8,480 nucleotides of DNA from Chloroflexota bacterium (lineage in GTDB: Bacteria; Chloroflexota; Dehalococcoidia; SHYB01; JACPQI01): positions 1 through 8,480 of the forward strand of contig JACPQI010000058.1 of the NCBI GenBank assembly GCA_016190545.1, read 5' to 3'. The first letter of the stretch is position 1. The number at the start of each line of letters is the position of its first letter. The notes under the pieces were generated by a model. That model did not search any database. It worked only from the letters and a program-made list of their open reading frames with translations, and was not told the DNA's origin. The position numbers were made by a program, and so were the translations under genes. Shown here in pieces: positions 1 to 6,872 of the stretch.

Positions 1-3000
1 AGGAGAGACCACCGGCTCGCCTGCAAACGGCGGGCCGCGACGCGGCGGAAACGGGGCCTGCGCTGGATGCGGCGCGCTGAGCCGCTGATGAGGCCGCGCA
101 GGGCATCGAAGCCATCGGCGGTGACCTGCCCGGCGGCGACGAGCTGCCACAGGGCGTCCTCCACCTCGGCGGGCAGGCGTCTCGTCCCGCTCACGATGTC
201 CGGCGCGAAGGAGGCCCCGTGCCGCGAGAGGAACTCCAGGACGTCGCGCGCGGTGCCGGTGAGAGCGGGCAACTCGGCTGGGCGTTCGTCCAGCAGCCAC
301 GGGAGGTCGTCGCGGAGGGCCAGGGAGATGGGGCCGGTGCGCGAAAGCGGCGCGCGGCTGGCGGTCGCCTCCTCCGGCAGCGGGCGACGGGTGAAGCGGC
401 CCCAGGCCACCTCGCCGCTGAAGCAGAGCCGGTCCAGCATGGAAGGCAGGTACCCCTCGACGCGGGCAGGCAGGATACCGGACTCCCAGGCCCCGGCGGC
501 GGCCTCGAAGCCCTGGAGTTGCTCGATGGTCTCCAGCAGCCCCTCTTCGCCACGCGCCTTGGCCGTGGCTGGAGCGACCTGTTGCCAGCGGAAGAGGAAG
601 CGCAGAAACGCCGCCTGGGAGACCGGCTCGATCTCCTGGCGCAGCTTGGCGATGGTCATCTGGTGGATGCGGGCCAGCACCCGGCGGTCGCAGAACTCCT
701 GCGCCGGTTGGCCCGGCGTGAAGCGGCCCCGCAATACCAGGCCCTCCGATTCCAGCCGGAGCAGCGCCGCTTCCACCGCCGACGGGGACAGCGACAGCGT
801 TTCCGCCAACCAGCGAACGGTGAAAGGCCCGCTCGACTCCACCCAGCCGCGCACGATGGCGGCCACCGCATCCTCTTCTGAGGCGGGAGTGGAGGCGCGG
901 TGCAGCGGTGGCAGCACAGGCGAGAGACGGCCCTTCGGATAAGCGATGGCAGCGTCCGCGACCTTCTCCGCCGCGACCCAAAGCACGGTGCCGCCGTCCA
1001 GGAGGAGGCGCGTCGCGCGCTTTTGGGCGGCAAGCTCATCGAACCAGGCGTGCCATTGCTCGTCGGCCTTCTCGGCGCGGGTGTGAACAATGCGCTCCGG
1101 CAGCACGCCCAGGGTAAGCAGGGCATCGTGTAGCTCCTCGGCGTCGCGGACCAGGGGCCAGGCATCGTCCGCAGCCATGCGTACCGCCTCGGGGTCCAGG
1201 CTGCCCAGGTCGCGGGCGTCCTCGGGCAGAGCGCGGCGCAGGGAGACGGCCCGGGCGCGGCGCTCCTCTAGGGGCGCGTCATCGAGGAAGGCGTAGGGCA
1301 TGGCGTTGAGGATCTGGTGCGCGAAGACTGAGGGCTGGGGCGTATCGCGGGCGAACAGTTGCACATCGCCGCGCTCCATCGCCGCGAGCAGCGCTTTCAG
1401 CCCTTCGATGTCCATAGCCTCTGTGAGGCAGTCGCGCACCGTTTCAAAGACCAGCGGGTGGTCCGGCACATCCACGTTTGGCGTGCGCATGTTGTCCTGG
1501 CACGCCACCTGGGCGGGGAACGCGGCGGCGAGCAGGTCGTCGGAGCGCATGCGGAGCAGAGGCGGCGGGACCTTGCGCCCTCCGGCGTAGCGCAGGACGG
1601 CGAGGAAGCGCGTCGCGTCCCAGCGCCAGCGGGTGGCGAAGATAGGCGTCCGGAGCACAGCTTGCAACGCCACCTGCTCCACGGTCTTGGGCGAAAGGTA
1701 GTTGAAGACCTCCTCCAGCGGGAGGGAGTGCTGTGGCCCCAGCGAGAGGTTGATGCCGTCGTCCGTGGCGGAGGCCTGGAGCTCGAAGTCGAAGGTGCGG
1801 CAGAACTGCTTGCGCAGGGAGAGGCCCCACGCCTTGTTGATGCGCGCCCCGAAGGGGGAGTGGATGACAAGCTGCATGCCGCCGCTTTCGTCGAAGAAGC
1901 GCTCGGCGATGATGCGGCGTTGCGTTGGCACGAAGCCCAGCACTCGCTTGCCCTCGGCCAGGTAGGCCACAGCCTGCGCCGCTGCCTCCGGCGACGCGCT
2001 TGTCTCCTCGATGACCCACTGCTTCGCCGCCTCCGGCTGGTCGAGCCGGCTGTCTATCTCTTCACGAAGCTGAGAGACCTCGGCGGAAAGCTCGGTGGTG
2101 CGGCCAGGCGCCTCGCCCAGCCAGAAGGGGACGGACGTGGGAGCGCCCTTGGCGTCCTCCACGCGCACCTTGCCCTTCTCCACGCGCCGGATGCGCCAGG
2201 ATGTGTTGCCCAGCAGAAAGACGTCGCCGGGCAGGCTTTCGACAGCGAAGTCCTCGTTAACGGTGCCGACGAAGGTGTCCTCCGGGTCGGCGATGACATC
2301 GTAGTCGGCATTATCCGGGATGGCGCCGCCGCTGGTGATGGCTGCCAGGCGAGCGCTGCGCCGGGCACGCACCATGCCGTTGACCGCATCGCGGTGCAGG
2401 TAAGCGCCGGTCCGGCCCTGCCGCCCGGCGATGCCGTTCGATAGCGTCTCGATGACCTGCTCGAAGCGCTCGCGGGGCAACTCGCGGTACGGGTAGGCCG
2501 TCCGGCACAACTCGAACAGCGCCTGCTCCTGCCACGGCTCGCTGGCGCAGGCGGCGACCACTTGCTGCGCCAGCACGTCTAGCGGCCATGGGGGGATCCT
2601 GAGCCTGTCCAGGTTGCCGAGGCGAACGGCGCGCAACAGGGCCAGGCTTTCGATCAACTCGTCGCGGGTGAGGGGGAACAGCCGCCCCTTGGGCATGGCG
2701 GTCACGGCATGGCCGGAGCGGCCAACGCGCTGCAACAGCAGGCCAATGGAGCGCGGCGAACCCATCTGGCACACCAGGTCGATGGCGCCGATATCAATGC
2801 CCAGCTCCAAGGAGGCGGTAGCGACGCAGAGCTTGGCCTCACCCTCCTTCAGCTTCTGCTCGGCGGCGTGGCGCGTCTTGCGGGAGAGGCTGCCGTGGTG
2901 CGCCACCACCGCCGCTTCGCCCAGCCGCTGCGACATCTGGTGAGCGATGCGCTCCACCAGCCGCCTGGTGTTGGTGAAGAGGAGCGTGGTGCGGTGTTGT

Positions 3001-3815
3001 CTGACCAAATCGGCGGCCCGGTCCAGGGTGTGTGCCCAGAGCTCCTGGGTGGCGATGGGGCCTAGCTCGCCGGGCGGCATCTCGATAGAGAGGTCCATAG
3101 CGCGGGCATGGCCGGTGTCGACGATAGCGCAATCGGGTGCGCCGTCCGCTCTCAACTGGTTGGCGCCGACCAGGAAGCGGGCCACCTCTTCGATGGGCTG
3201 CTGGGTGGCGGAGAGGCCGATGCGCGTGACGGGGCCGTCCGCCAGACGGCACAGCCGCTCGACTGACAAGGAAAGGTGAGAGCCGCGCTTTGTGCCGACG
3301 ACGGCGTGGACTTCGTCCAGTATGAGGGTGCGAACGCCGGTCAGGCCGCGTCTCCCGCTTTCCGACGTGAGGAGAATGTAGAGGGACTCCGGCGTGGTGA
3401 TGAGGATATGCGGTGGCCGCTTGGCCATAGCCTGGCGCTCAGAGGCAAGAGTGTCGCCGGTGCGCACCGCCACCCGAACCTCCGGCAGAGGTATATCTGC
3501 CTCGTCAGCCAGCCGGGCGATGGCGTGCAGTGGCGCCATGAGGTTCTTGTGAATATCGTTGGACAGGGCTTTGAGGGGCGAGACGTAGACGACCTCCGTT
3601 TGTACCGGCAGGCTGTCGTTGAGAGCGGAGCGCACCAGCCGGTCCAGGCAGAGAAGGAAGGCGGCCAGGGTCTTGCCGGATCCGGTGGGAGCGGCGATGA
3701 GAGTGCTCCGGCCTTGAGCGATGGCGTTCCAGCCCAAGGTCTGGGCCGGAGTGGGCGAAGGGAATTGCTCCTTGAACCACTGCTGGACCAGCGGGTGAAA
3801 GTGGGAAAGAGGCAT
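1..3815 (-). CDS. lhr: Lhr-family ATP-dependent DNA helicase, long form (3' end outside window)
   Basis: A single reading frame is open from the ATG at 3815 to the window edge (1271 codons, no stop). Visible helicase motifs: PTPAQ (about residues 21-25), Walker A APTGSGKT (42-49), Walker B DEVH (167-170), motif III SAT (202-204), motif IV region LLFTNTRR (about 280), motif V ATASLELGIDIG (about 331-342) and motif VI QRVGRSGH (about 361-368). The family hallmark HSPFGARINKAWGL lies near residue 650, in the DEAD/H-associated region. The far C-terminal extension is also present, with AGAWESGILPARV near residue 1108 and a DLPWLL segment, so this is the long form (E. coli Lhr is about 1538 aa), not the short Lhr-core. 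Some 150-250 residues are probably missing. Lhr proteins are 3'-5' translocating helicases that unwind DNA/RNA hybrids and are linked to DNA repair. The start fits the family's usual MPLSxFHPxVxxWF-like beginning. The gene is transcribed divergently from the MTHFR-like gene. No frameshift or missing core motif was seen. Confidence 0.96.
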   Translation of the reverse strand, partial: MPLSHFHPLVQQWFKEQFPSPTPAQTLGWNAIAQGRSTLIAAPTGSGKTLAAFLLCLDRLVRSALNDSLPVQTEVVYVSPLKALSNDIHKNLMAPLHAIARLADEADIPLPEVRVAVRTGDTLASERQAMAKRPPHILITTPESLYILLTSESGRRGLTGVRTLILDEVHAVVGTKRGSHLSLSVERLCRLADGPVTRIGLSATQQPIEEVARFLVGANQLRADGAPDCAIVDTGHARAMDLSIEMPPGELGPIATQELWAHTLDRAADLVRQHRTTLLFTNTRRLVERIAHQMSQRLGEAAVVAHHGSLSRKTRHAAEQKLKEGEAKLCVATASLELGIDIGAIDLVCQMGSPRSIGLLLQRVGRSGHAVTAMPKGRLFPLTRDELIESLALLRAVRLGNLDRLRIPPWPLDVLAQQVVAACASEPWQEQALFELCRTAYPYRELPRERFEQVIETLSNGIAGRQGRTGAYLHRDAVNGMVRARRSARLAAITSGGAIPDNADYDVIADPEDTFVGTVNEDFAVESLPGDVFLLGNTSWRIRRVEKGKVRVEDAKGAPTSVPFWLGEAPGRTTELSAEVSQLREEIDSRLDQPEAAKQWVIEETSASPEAAAQAVAYLAEGKRVLGFVPTQRRIIAERFFDESGGMQLVIHSPFGARINKAWGLSLRKQFCRTFDFELQASATDDGINLSLGPQHSLPLEEVFNYLSPKTVEQVALQAVLRTPIFATRWRWDATRFLAVLRYAGGRKVPPPLLRMRSDDLLAAAFPAQVACQDNMRTPNVDVPDHPLVFETVRDCLTEAMDIEGLKALLAAMERGDVQLFARDTPQPSVFAHQILNAMPYAFLDDAPLEERRARAVSLRRALPEDARDLGSLDPEAVRMAADDAWPLVRDAEELHDALLTLGVLPERIVHTRAEKADEQWHAWFDELAAQKRATRLLLDGGTVLWVAAEKVADAAIAYPKGRLSPVLPPLHRASTPASEEDAVAAIVRGWVESSGPFTVRWLAETLSLSPSAVEAALLRLESEGLVLRGRFTPGQPAQEFCDRRVLARIHQMTIAKLRQEIEPVSQAAFLRFLFRWQQVAPATAKARGEEGLLETIEQLQGFEAAAGAWESGILPARVEGYLPSMLDRLCFSGEVAWGRFTRRPLPEEATASRAPLSRTGPISLALRDDLPWLLDERPAELPALTGTARDVLEFLSRHGASFAPDIVSGTRRLPAEVEDALWQLVAAGQVTADGFDALRGLISGSARRIQRRPRFRRVAARRLQASRWSL

Positions 3816-3825
3816 AGATTTAGCT

Positions 3826-3831
3826 TATCAT
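3826..3831 (+). promoter_or_regulatory. Candidate -10 element for the MTHFR-like gene (TATCAT)
   Basis: TATCAT on the plus strand overlaps the minus-strand TATGAT almost completely. It would give a leader of about 70 nt for the gene starting at 3907. No good -35 is visible. The same hexamer occurs in the two better-supported plus-strand promoters at 4856 and 6835, which is the main reason to list it. Confidence 0.3.
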
Positions 3832-3832
3832 A
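3827..3832 (-). promoter_or_regulatory. Candidate -10 element for lhr (TATGAT)
   Basis: On the minus strand TATGAT sits 12 nt upstream of the lhr ATG, with no convincing -35 hexamer at the usual distance and no Shine-Dalgarno sequence between it and the start codon. If it is used, transcription would begin about 5 nt before the ATG, giving an essentially leaderless mRNA. The match is short and the assignment tentative. Confidence 0.35.
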
Positions 3833-3894
3833 TGAGTTTAGCGCCGCTGTCCTGGTGGATGAAGCAGGCGGCGCGCAACGGCTAGCTACCAGTG

Positions 3895-3900
3895 AAGGAG
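3895..3900 (+). promoter_or_regulatory. Ribosome binding site AAGGAG that decides the MTHFR-like start
   Basis: AAGGAG lies 6 nt before the ATG at 3907. An in-frame GTG at 3892 would place this same AAGGAG inside the coding sequence as codons 2-3, so the ATG at 3907 is the better start. Confidence 0.8.
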
Positions 3901-3906
3901 CCTTTG

Positions 3907-4797
3907 ATGGCTAATATCATCGACTATCTTGCCACCGAGCCCAACGGCATCGTCACCATGTGCGATTTCTCCACACCGCGCGGCGCCGATTTCCAAGTGC
4001 TGGAGCAGACCCGTTCCCTCAGCGCCGATTTCATTTGCGTGGCCTACAGTCCGGGTAGGTCCGTTCGCGTGGACTCGGCGATGACCTCGGCCGCTATCAA
4101 GCAGCGCGTCGGAAAAGATGTGGTGTTCACCCTGGCCTGCCGCGACATGAACAAGCTGGCGATCCAGAACCATCTGCTCGGCGCTCAGGTGCTGGGCCTG
4201 GAAAACGTCGTCGTGGTGCGGGGCGACCAGTTCACCGACAAAGACCTCACCCTGTTGAAAGAGGTGCACGACTACCGGACAACGGATTTGCTGCGGGCTA
4301 TCGGTGCCATGAACCAGGGCGTTGATTTCAGAGGCCTGAAGCTCAAAGTGCCGACTAGCCTCTGTCCCGGCGCCACCATCGACCCGGCCAAGGGCGTCGA
4401 GAGGGAGGCGCAGCTTGCCTACGCCAAGGTGCGGGCGGGAGCGCAGTTCCTCGTCACGCAGGCCCTCTACGATCCGGCCCTGGTCTCCCAGTTCCAGGAC
4501 GCTTATGCCACCCTCACCAGCGGGACCGCCCCGCCGCCGTCCTTCGTGGGGCTGGCTGTGCTGCGGCAGGACGGGATCAGCTTTGGCGATGTGCCGCAAC
4601 GGCTGCTGGACGACCTGGCGAAGGGAAGGCCGGGGTTCGACATCGCCATGGAACTCTTCTACTCGTTCCGCGAACGGGGTGTGCGCGCTTTCTATGTCGT
4701 GCCGCCTATCCTGAAGGGGGGCGTCCGTGACTACGAGGCGGCCCAGCGAGTCCTCCAGGCGATGCTGGCTGAACCGCCCATGCGTTCTGGTAGCTGA
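3907..4797 (+). CDS. Methylenetetrahydrofolate reductase (MTHFR/MetF)-family flavoprotein
   Basis: The product is 296 aa, the same size as E. coli MetF, and should be a cytosolic FAD-dependent TIM barrel. The family reaction is reduction of 5,10-methylene-THF to 5-methyl-THF. Matching segments, in order: a DFSTPRGAD stretch (residues 20-28) at the position of the family's E-x-x-PPRG motif; TLACRDMNK, resembling TCRDRN; LLGAQVLGLENVVVVRGD, whose RGD (105-107) corresponds to the flavin-binding RGD of MetF; and the DPAKGVERE...AGAQFLVTQALYD segment, which matches the family's folate/FAD-side VDAGA-x-x-x-ITQ region. The catalytic Glu of MetF (E. coli Glu28) aligns with Asp20, a conservative change. 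The TCRDRN-like and PPRGAD-like features look closer to the MTHFR modules associated with corrinoid and homocysteine methyltransferases than to enterobacterial MetF. No folate or Wood-Ljungdahl partner gene is adjacent, so the exact substrate is uncertain. The family assignment is firm; the specific activity is inferred. Confidence 0.88.
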   Translation: MANIIDYLATEPNGIVTMCDFSTPRGADFQVLEQTRSLSADFICVAYSPGRSVRVDSAMTSAAIKQRVGKDVVFTLACRDMNKLAIQNHLLGAQVLGLENVVVVRGDQFTDKDLTLLKEVHDYRTTDLLRAIGAMNQGVDFRGLKLKVPTSLCPGATIDPAKGVEREAQLAYAKVRAGAQFLVTQALYDPALVSQFQDAYATLTSGTAPPPSFVGLAVLRQDGISFGDVPQRLLDDLAKGRPGFDIAMELFYSFRERGVRAFYVVPPILKGGVRDYEAAQRVLQAMLAEPPMRSGS

Positions 4798-4833
4798 ACG
4801 GCCTTGCGACAGCGAGGAATTGCCGCCCAGGGA

Positions 4834-4861
4834 TTGACATTTATCGCCCAATGTGTATCAT
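4834..4861 (+). promoter_or_regulatory. Sigma-70-type promoter of the permease operon
   Basis: A perfect -35 TTGACA (4834-4839) is separated by 16 nt from a -10 TATCAT (4856-4861, five of six to consensus). Transcription should start near 4868, giving a leader of about 35 nt before the GTG at 4903. This is the best promoter in the window. Its place directly upstream of the first permease shows that the pair is transcribed independently of the MTHFR-like gene. Confidence 0.8.
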
Positions 4862-4902
4862 AGTGGCAAGCTCCGTTTGCTATCTCAACCAGAAGGTGCT
4901 TG

Positions 4903-5826
4903 GTGACACAGTACATCATTAACCGGTTCCTTCAGGCTCTCGTCACCATCTTTGCCGTATCAATCATCGTGTTTGGCCTGGCCCGGTCCACCGGCGACCC
5001 GGCCTATTTGATGCTGCCGCCGACGGCCACCAACGAAGAGATCGAGCAGATGCGCCATATCCTCGGCACGGACCGCCCTATCCCCGTGCAGTACTGGACA
5101 TTCGCCAAGCGTGCTGTGCAGGGTGACCTGGGCGATTCTATTCGACTCCGTCAACCGGTGACGAAGCTGCTCCGGCAGCGCTTACCGAACTCGATGCGAC
5201 TTGCGGGCCTGTCCATGTCAGTGGCATTGACCTTGGCGTTCGTGTTCGGTGTCACTGCTGCGATATGGCGCAACAGCCCTGTGGACGTGGGGGCCCGGCT
5301 GTTGGGCATCATAGGCCAGTCCCTGCCTAGTTTCTGGGTGGCAATCGTGTTTATAGAGATATTTTCTGTGCGCTTAGGATTGTTACCTTCATCCGGCATC
5401 GGGGGCTTTAATCATTACATATTGCCTGCCGCAGTAATTGGCTGGTTCGCTACTGCGGGCATGATGCGGCTGCTCCGGGCCCAGCTTATAGAGGTGCTGG
5501 GCAGCGAATACATCAAGACGGCGCGGGCGAAAGGCTTGGCCCCTCCCGTCGTCATTGTGCGCCACGCCATCCGGAACGCGGTTATCCCTGTTATCACCTT
5601 CGCGGGCATTTACTTTGCCTTGCTCCTGACTGGCAGCGTGGTGGTGGAGACGGTGTTCGCTTGGCCGGGTGTGGGGCGGTTGGCCTATGAGGCTATCTTG
5701 TTCCGCGATTTCCCGCTCATTCAGGGGGTGAACCTGCTCGCAGGGGCCATTGTTGTCAGCATCAACCTGTTGGTGGATATTTTGTATGGCGTCGTCGATC
5801 CCAGAATCCGCTACAGCAGAAGCTAG
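4903..5826 (+). CDS. ABC transporter permease, DppB/OppB type (peptide/nickel family)
   Basis: This 307-residue inner-membrane protein is one of the two membrane subunits of an Opp/Dpp-type importer. An N-terminal membrane span (about residues 9-28) ends in FGLARSTGDP, and the following extracytoplasmic region holds the family pattern ILGTDRPIPVQYWTFA and GDLGDSI. Further spans lie near residues 100-120, 135-155, 165-185, 225-250 and 275-295. The cytoplasmic EAA loop that docks the ATPase begins at Glu202 (EYIKTARAKGL, then HAIRNAVIPV). The C-terminal VVDPRIRY is typical. Length is normal. GTG at 4903 is preferred over TTG at 4900 because AGAAGG (4891-4896) lies 6 nt before the GTG. Several AT-ending codons (TTA, ATA, GTA) appear around 5340-5450, unlike the helicase gene. 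Substrate cannot be read from sequence; the family covers peptides, nickel, opines, sugars and more. The OppC-type gene follows after 14 nt. Confidence 0.93.
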   Translation: MTQYIINRFLQALVTIFAVSIIVFGLARSTGDPAYLMLPPTATNEEIEQMRHILGTDRPIPVQYWTFAKRAVQGDLGDSIRLRQPVTKLLRQRLPNSMRLAGLSMSVALTLAFVFGVTAAIWRNSPVDVGARLLGIIGQSLPSFWVAIVFIEIFSVRLGLLPSSGIGGFNHYILPAAVIGWFATAGMMRLLRAQLIEVLGSEYIKTARAKGLAPPVVIVRHAIRNAVIPVITFAGIYFALLLTGSVVVETVFAWPGVGRLAYEAILFRDFPLIQGVNLLAGAIVVSINLLVDILYGVVDPRIRYSRS

Positions 5827-5840
5827 GATAGAGGCGAACG

Positions 5841-6740
5841 ATGGCACAGGCAGCGGCGCTCCCGAGGCGGCTTAGTACTGTAGGCGCTCAGGTCCTCAAG
5901 GCCTTCAAGTCCAAGAGGCGGAGGCCGCCTATCCTCCCGTTGATCGTCATCCTGTTCTTCAGCGTGCTTGCGATAATGCCGGGACTTATTGCGCCCCACG
6001 AGCCGACCACCATCGCCCTGCGGGAGCGGCTGACGCCCCCCGCCTGGCTGGAGAGAGGCACGACGAACCACCTCCTTGGAACGGACCTCCTGGGCCGCGA
6101 CATCATTAGCCGCATCATCTACGGCGCCCGCGTCTCCCTGACCGTCGCCTTTTTCGCCTTGCTGGTGGGAGGCGCCATCGGCCTCGTCATTGGACTCACG
6201 TCGGGCTACATGGGCGGCTGGGTGGATGGTTTGTTGATGCGCCTTGTAGATGGCGCCTTGTCCATACCGTTAATCTTGATAGCGTTGCTGCTTGCCGTGA
6301 CCCTGGGACCAAGTGAACGGAACGTCATCTTTGTTATCGGCGCCCTCATCTGGGCCCAGTACGCCCGGGTGCTGCGAGGCGAAGTCTTGACCATACGAGA
6401 GCGTGAGTATGTGACAGCGGCGCGGGTGATAGGCGCGTCAACGCCGCGCATCCTCGCCTTGCACATTTTCCCCAACATCGCGGCGACGCTGATTGTGTTA
6501 CTTACCACGCAGATCGGCTGGGTCATCATTGTCGAGGCCTCTCTGAGCTTCCTTGGCGCCGGCGTGCCGCCTCCCGCCCCGGCCTGGGGCTCCATGGTGG
6601 CGGACGGCCGCGATGTGACCGTCAGTTCCTGGTGGGTGAGCTTCTTCCCCGGCATGGCCATCCTGATGATGGTGTTGTCCTTCAATCTGTTCGGCGACTG
6701 GCTGCGCGACGTTCTGGACCCCAAGATCAGGCGAGTCTAA
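5841..6740 (+). CDS. ABC transporter permease, DppC/OppC type (peptide/nickel family)
   Basis: The product is 299 aa, the second membrane subunit, expected to form a heterodimer with the upstream DppB-type protein. A basic N-terminus (KSKRRRPP, about residues 24-31) precedes the first membrane span (about 32-50) and IAPHEP. The OppC hallmark HLLGTDLLGRDIISRIIYGAR follows the extracytoplasmic loop. The EAA loop starts at Glu189 (EYVTAARVIGAS, then HIFPNI), and the late FLGAGVPPPAPAWG segment and C-terminal WLRDVLDPKIRR are classic for OppC/DppC. The ATG at 5841 has a GAGG (5831-5834) 6 nt upstream. It is the last gene of the unit: an intrinsic terminator begins 22 nt after its stop. No ATPase (DppD/DppF) or solute-binding-protein gene follows, which is unusual for this operon type. 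Confidence 0.94.
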   Translation: MAQAAALPRRLSTVGAQVLKAFKSKRRRPPILPLIVILFFSVLAIMPGLIAPHEPTTIALRERLTPPAWLERGTTNHLLGTDLLGRDIISRIIYGARVSLTVAFFALLVGGAIGLVIGLTSGYMGGWVDGLLMRLVDGALSIPLILIALLLAVTLGPSERNVIFVIGALIWAQYARVLRGEVLTIREREYVTAARVIGASTPRILALHIFPNIAATLIVLLTTQIGWVIIVEASLSFLGAGVPPPAPAWGSMVADGRDVTVSSWWVSFFPGMAILMMVLSFNLFGDWLRDVLDPKIRRV

Positions 6741-6762
6741 GCAAACGCCGTTTCAGTACGGA

Positions 6763-6799
6763 GGGAGGGTTTGGCTATGCGGCCAAGCCCTCCCTTTTT
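6763..6799 (+). terminator. Rho-independent terminator of the permease operon
   Basis: A 13-bp stem (6763-6775 with 6782-6794, one G-T wobble) has a 6-nt loop and is followed directly by TTTTT (6795-6799). The left arm reads GGGAGGGTTTGGC and the right arm GCCAAGCCCTCCC. It starts 22 nt after the permease stop and cleanly separates the transport unit from the hydratase gene. Confidence 0.92.
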
Positions 6800-6831
6800 G
6801 CCCACCGCAAACGAGGGTGAATGGTTTCTGA

Positions 6832-6840
6832 TGGTATCAT
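6832..6840 (+). promoter_or_regulatory. Extended -10 promoter of the MaoC gene
   Basis: TGGTATCAT combines an extended -10 TG dinucleotide with the -10 hexamer TATCAT (6835-6840). No TTGACA-like -35 is seen 16-18 nt upstream, which suits an extended -10 promoter. The start would fall near 6847, giving a leader of about 26 nt. Confidence 0.5.
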
Positions 6841-6860
6841 AGGTCGGCGAGACTCAGCCC

Positions 6861-6867
6861 AGGGAGG
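6861..6867 (+). promoter_or_regulatory. Ribosome binding site AGGGAGG of the MaoC gene
   Basis: This strong Shine-Dalgarno match lies 5 nt before the ATG at 6873 and fixes that start. Confidence 0.75.
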
Positions 6868-6872
6868 CGCGT

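Noticed and set aside
67..2444. Long plus-strand open frames (67-942 and 1359-2444)
   Set aside because: They lie antisense to lhr, give low-complexity Arg/Ala/Ser- or Gly-rich translations with no recognisable domain, and are explained by the high GC third positions of the helicase gene.
3841..3874. Possible hairpin in the MTHFR-like leader (GCGCCGC with GCGGCGC)
   Set aside because: The stem is only 7 bp with a 20-nt loop in GC-rich DNA, with no T-run and no resemblance to a riboswitch I recognise; chance is likely.
3886..4851. A 321-codon minus-strand open frame fully antisense to the MTHFR-like gene
   Set aside because: It has no ribosome binding site or recognisable domain. The opposite strand has clear family motifs, a good Shine-Dalgarno and normal length. 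It is a GC-rich shadow frame.
4900..4902. TTG start for the first permease
   Set aside because: It lies only 3 nt after the AGAAGG ribosome binding site; the next codon, GTG at 4903, has the normal 6-nt spacing.
5389..5847. Minus-strand open frame antisense to the 3' part of the first permease
   Set aside because: Its His/Gln/Arg-rich translation lacks membrane or domain features, while the plus strand encodes the conserved EAA loop and final membrane spans.
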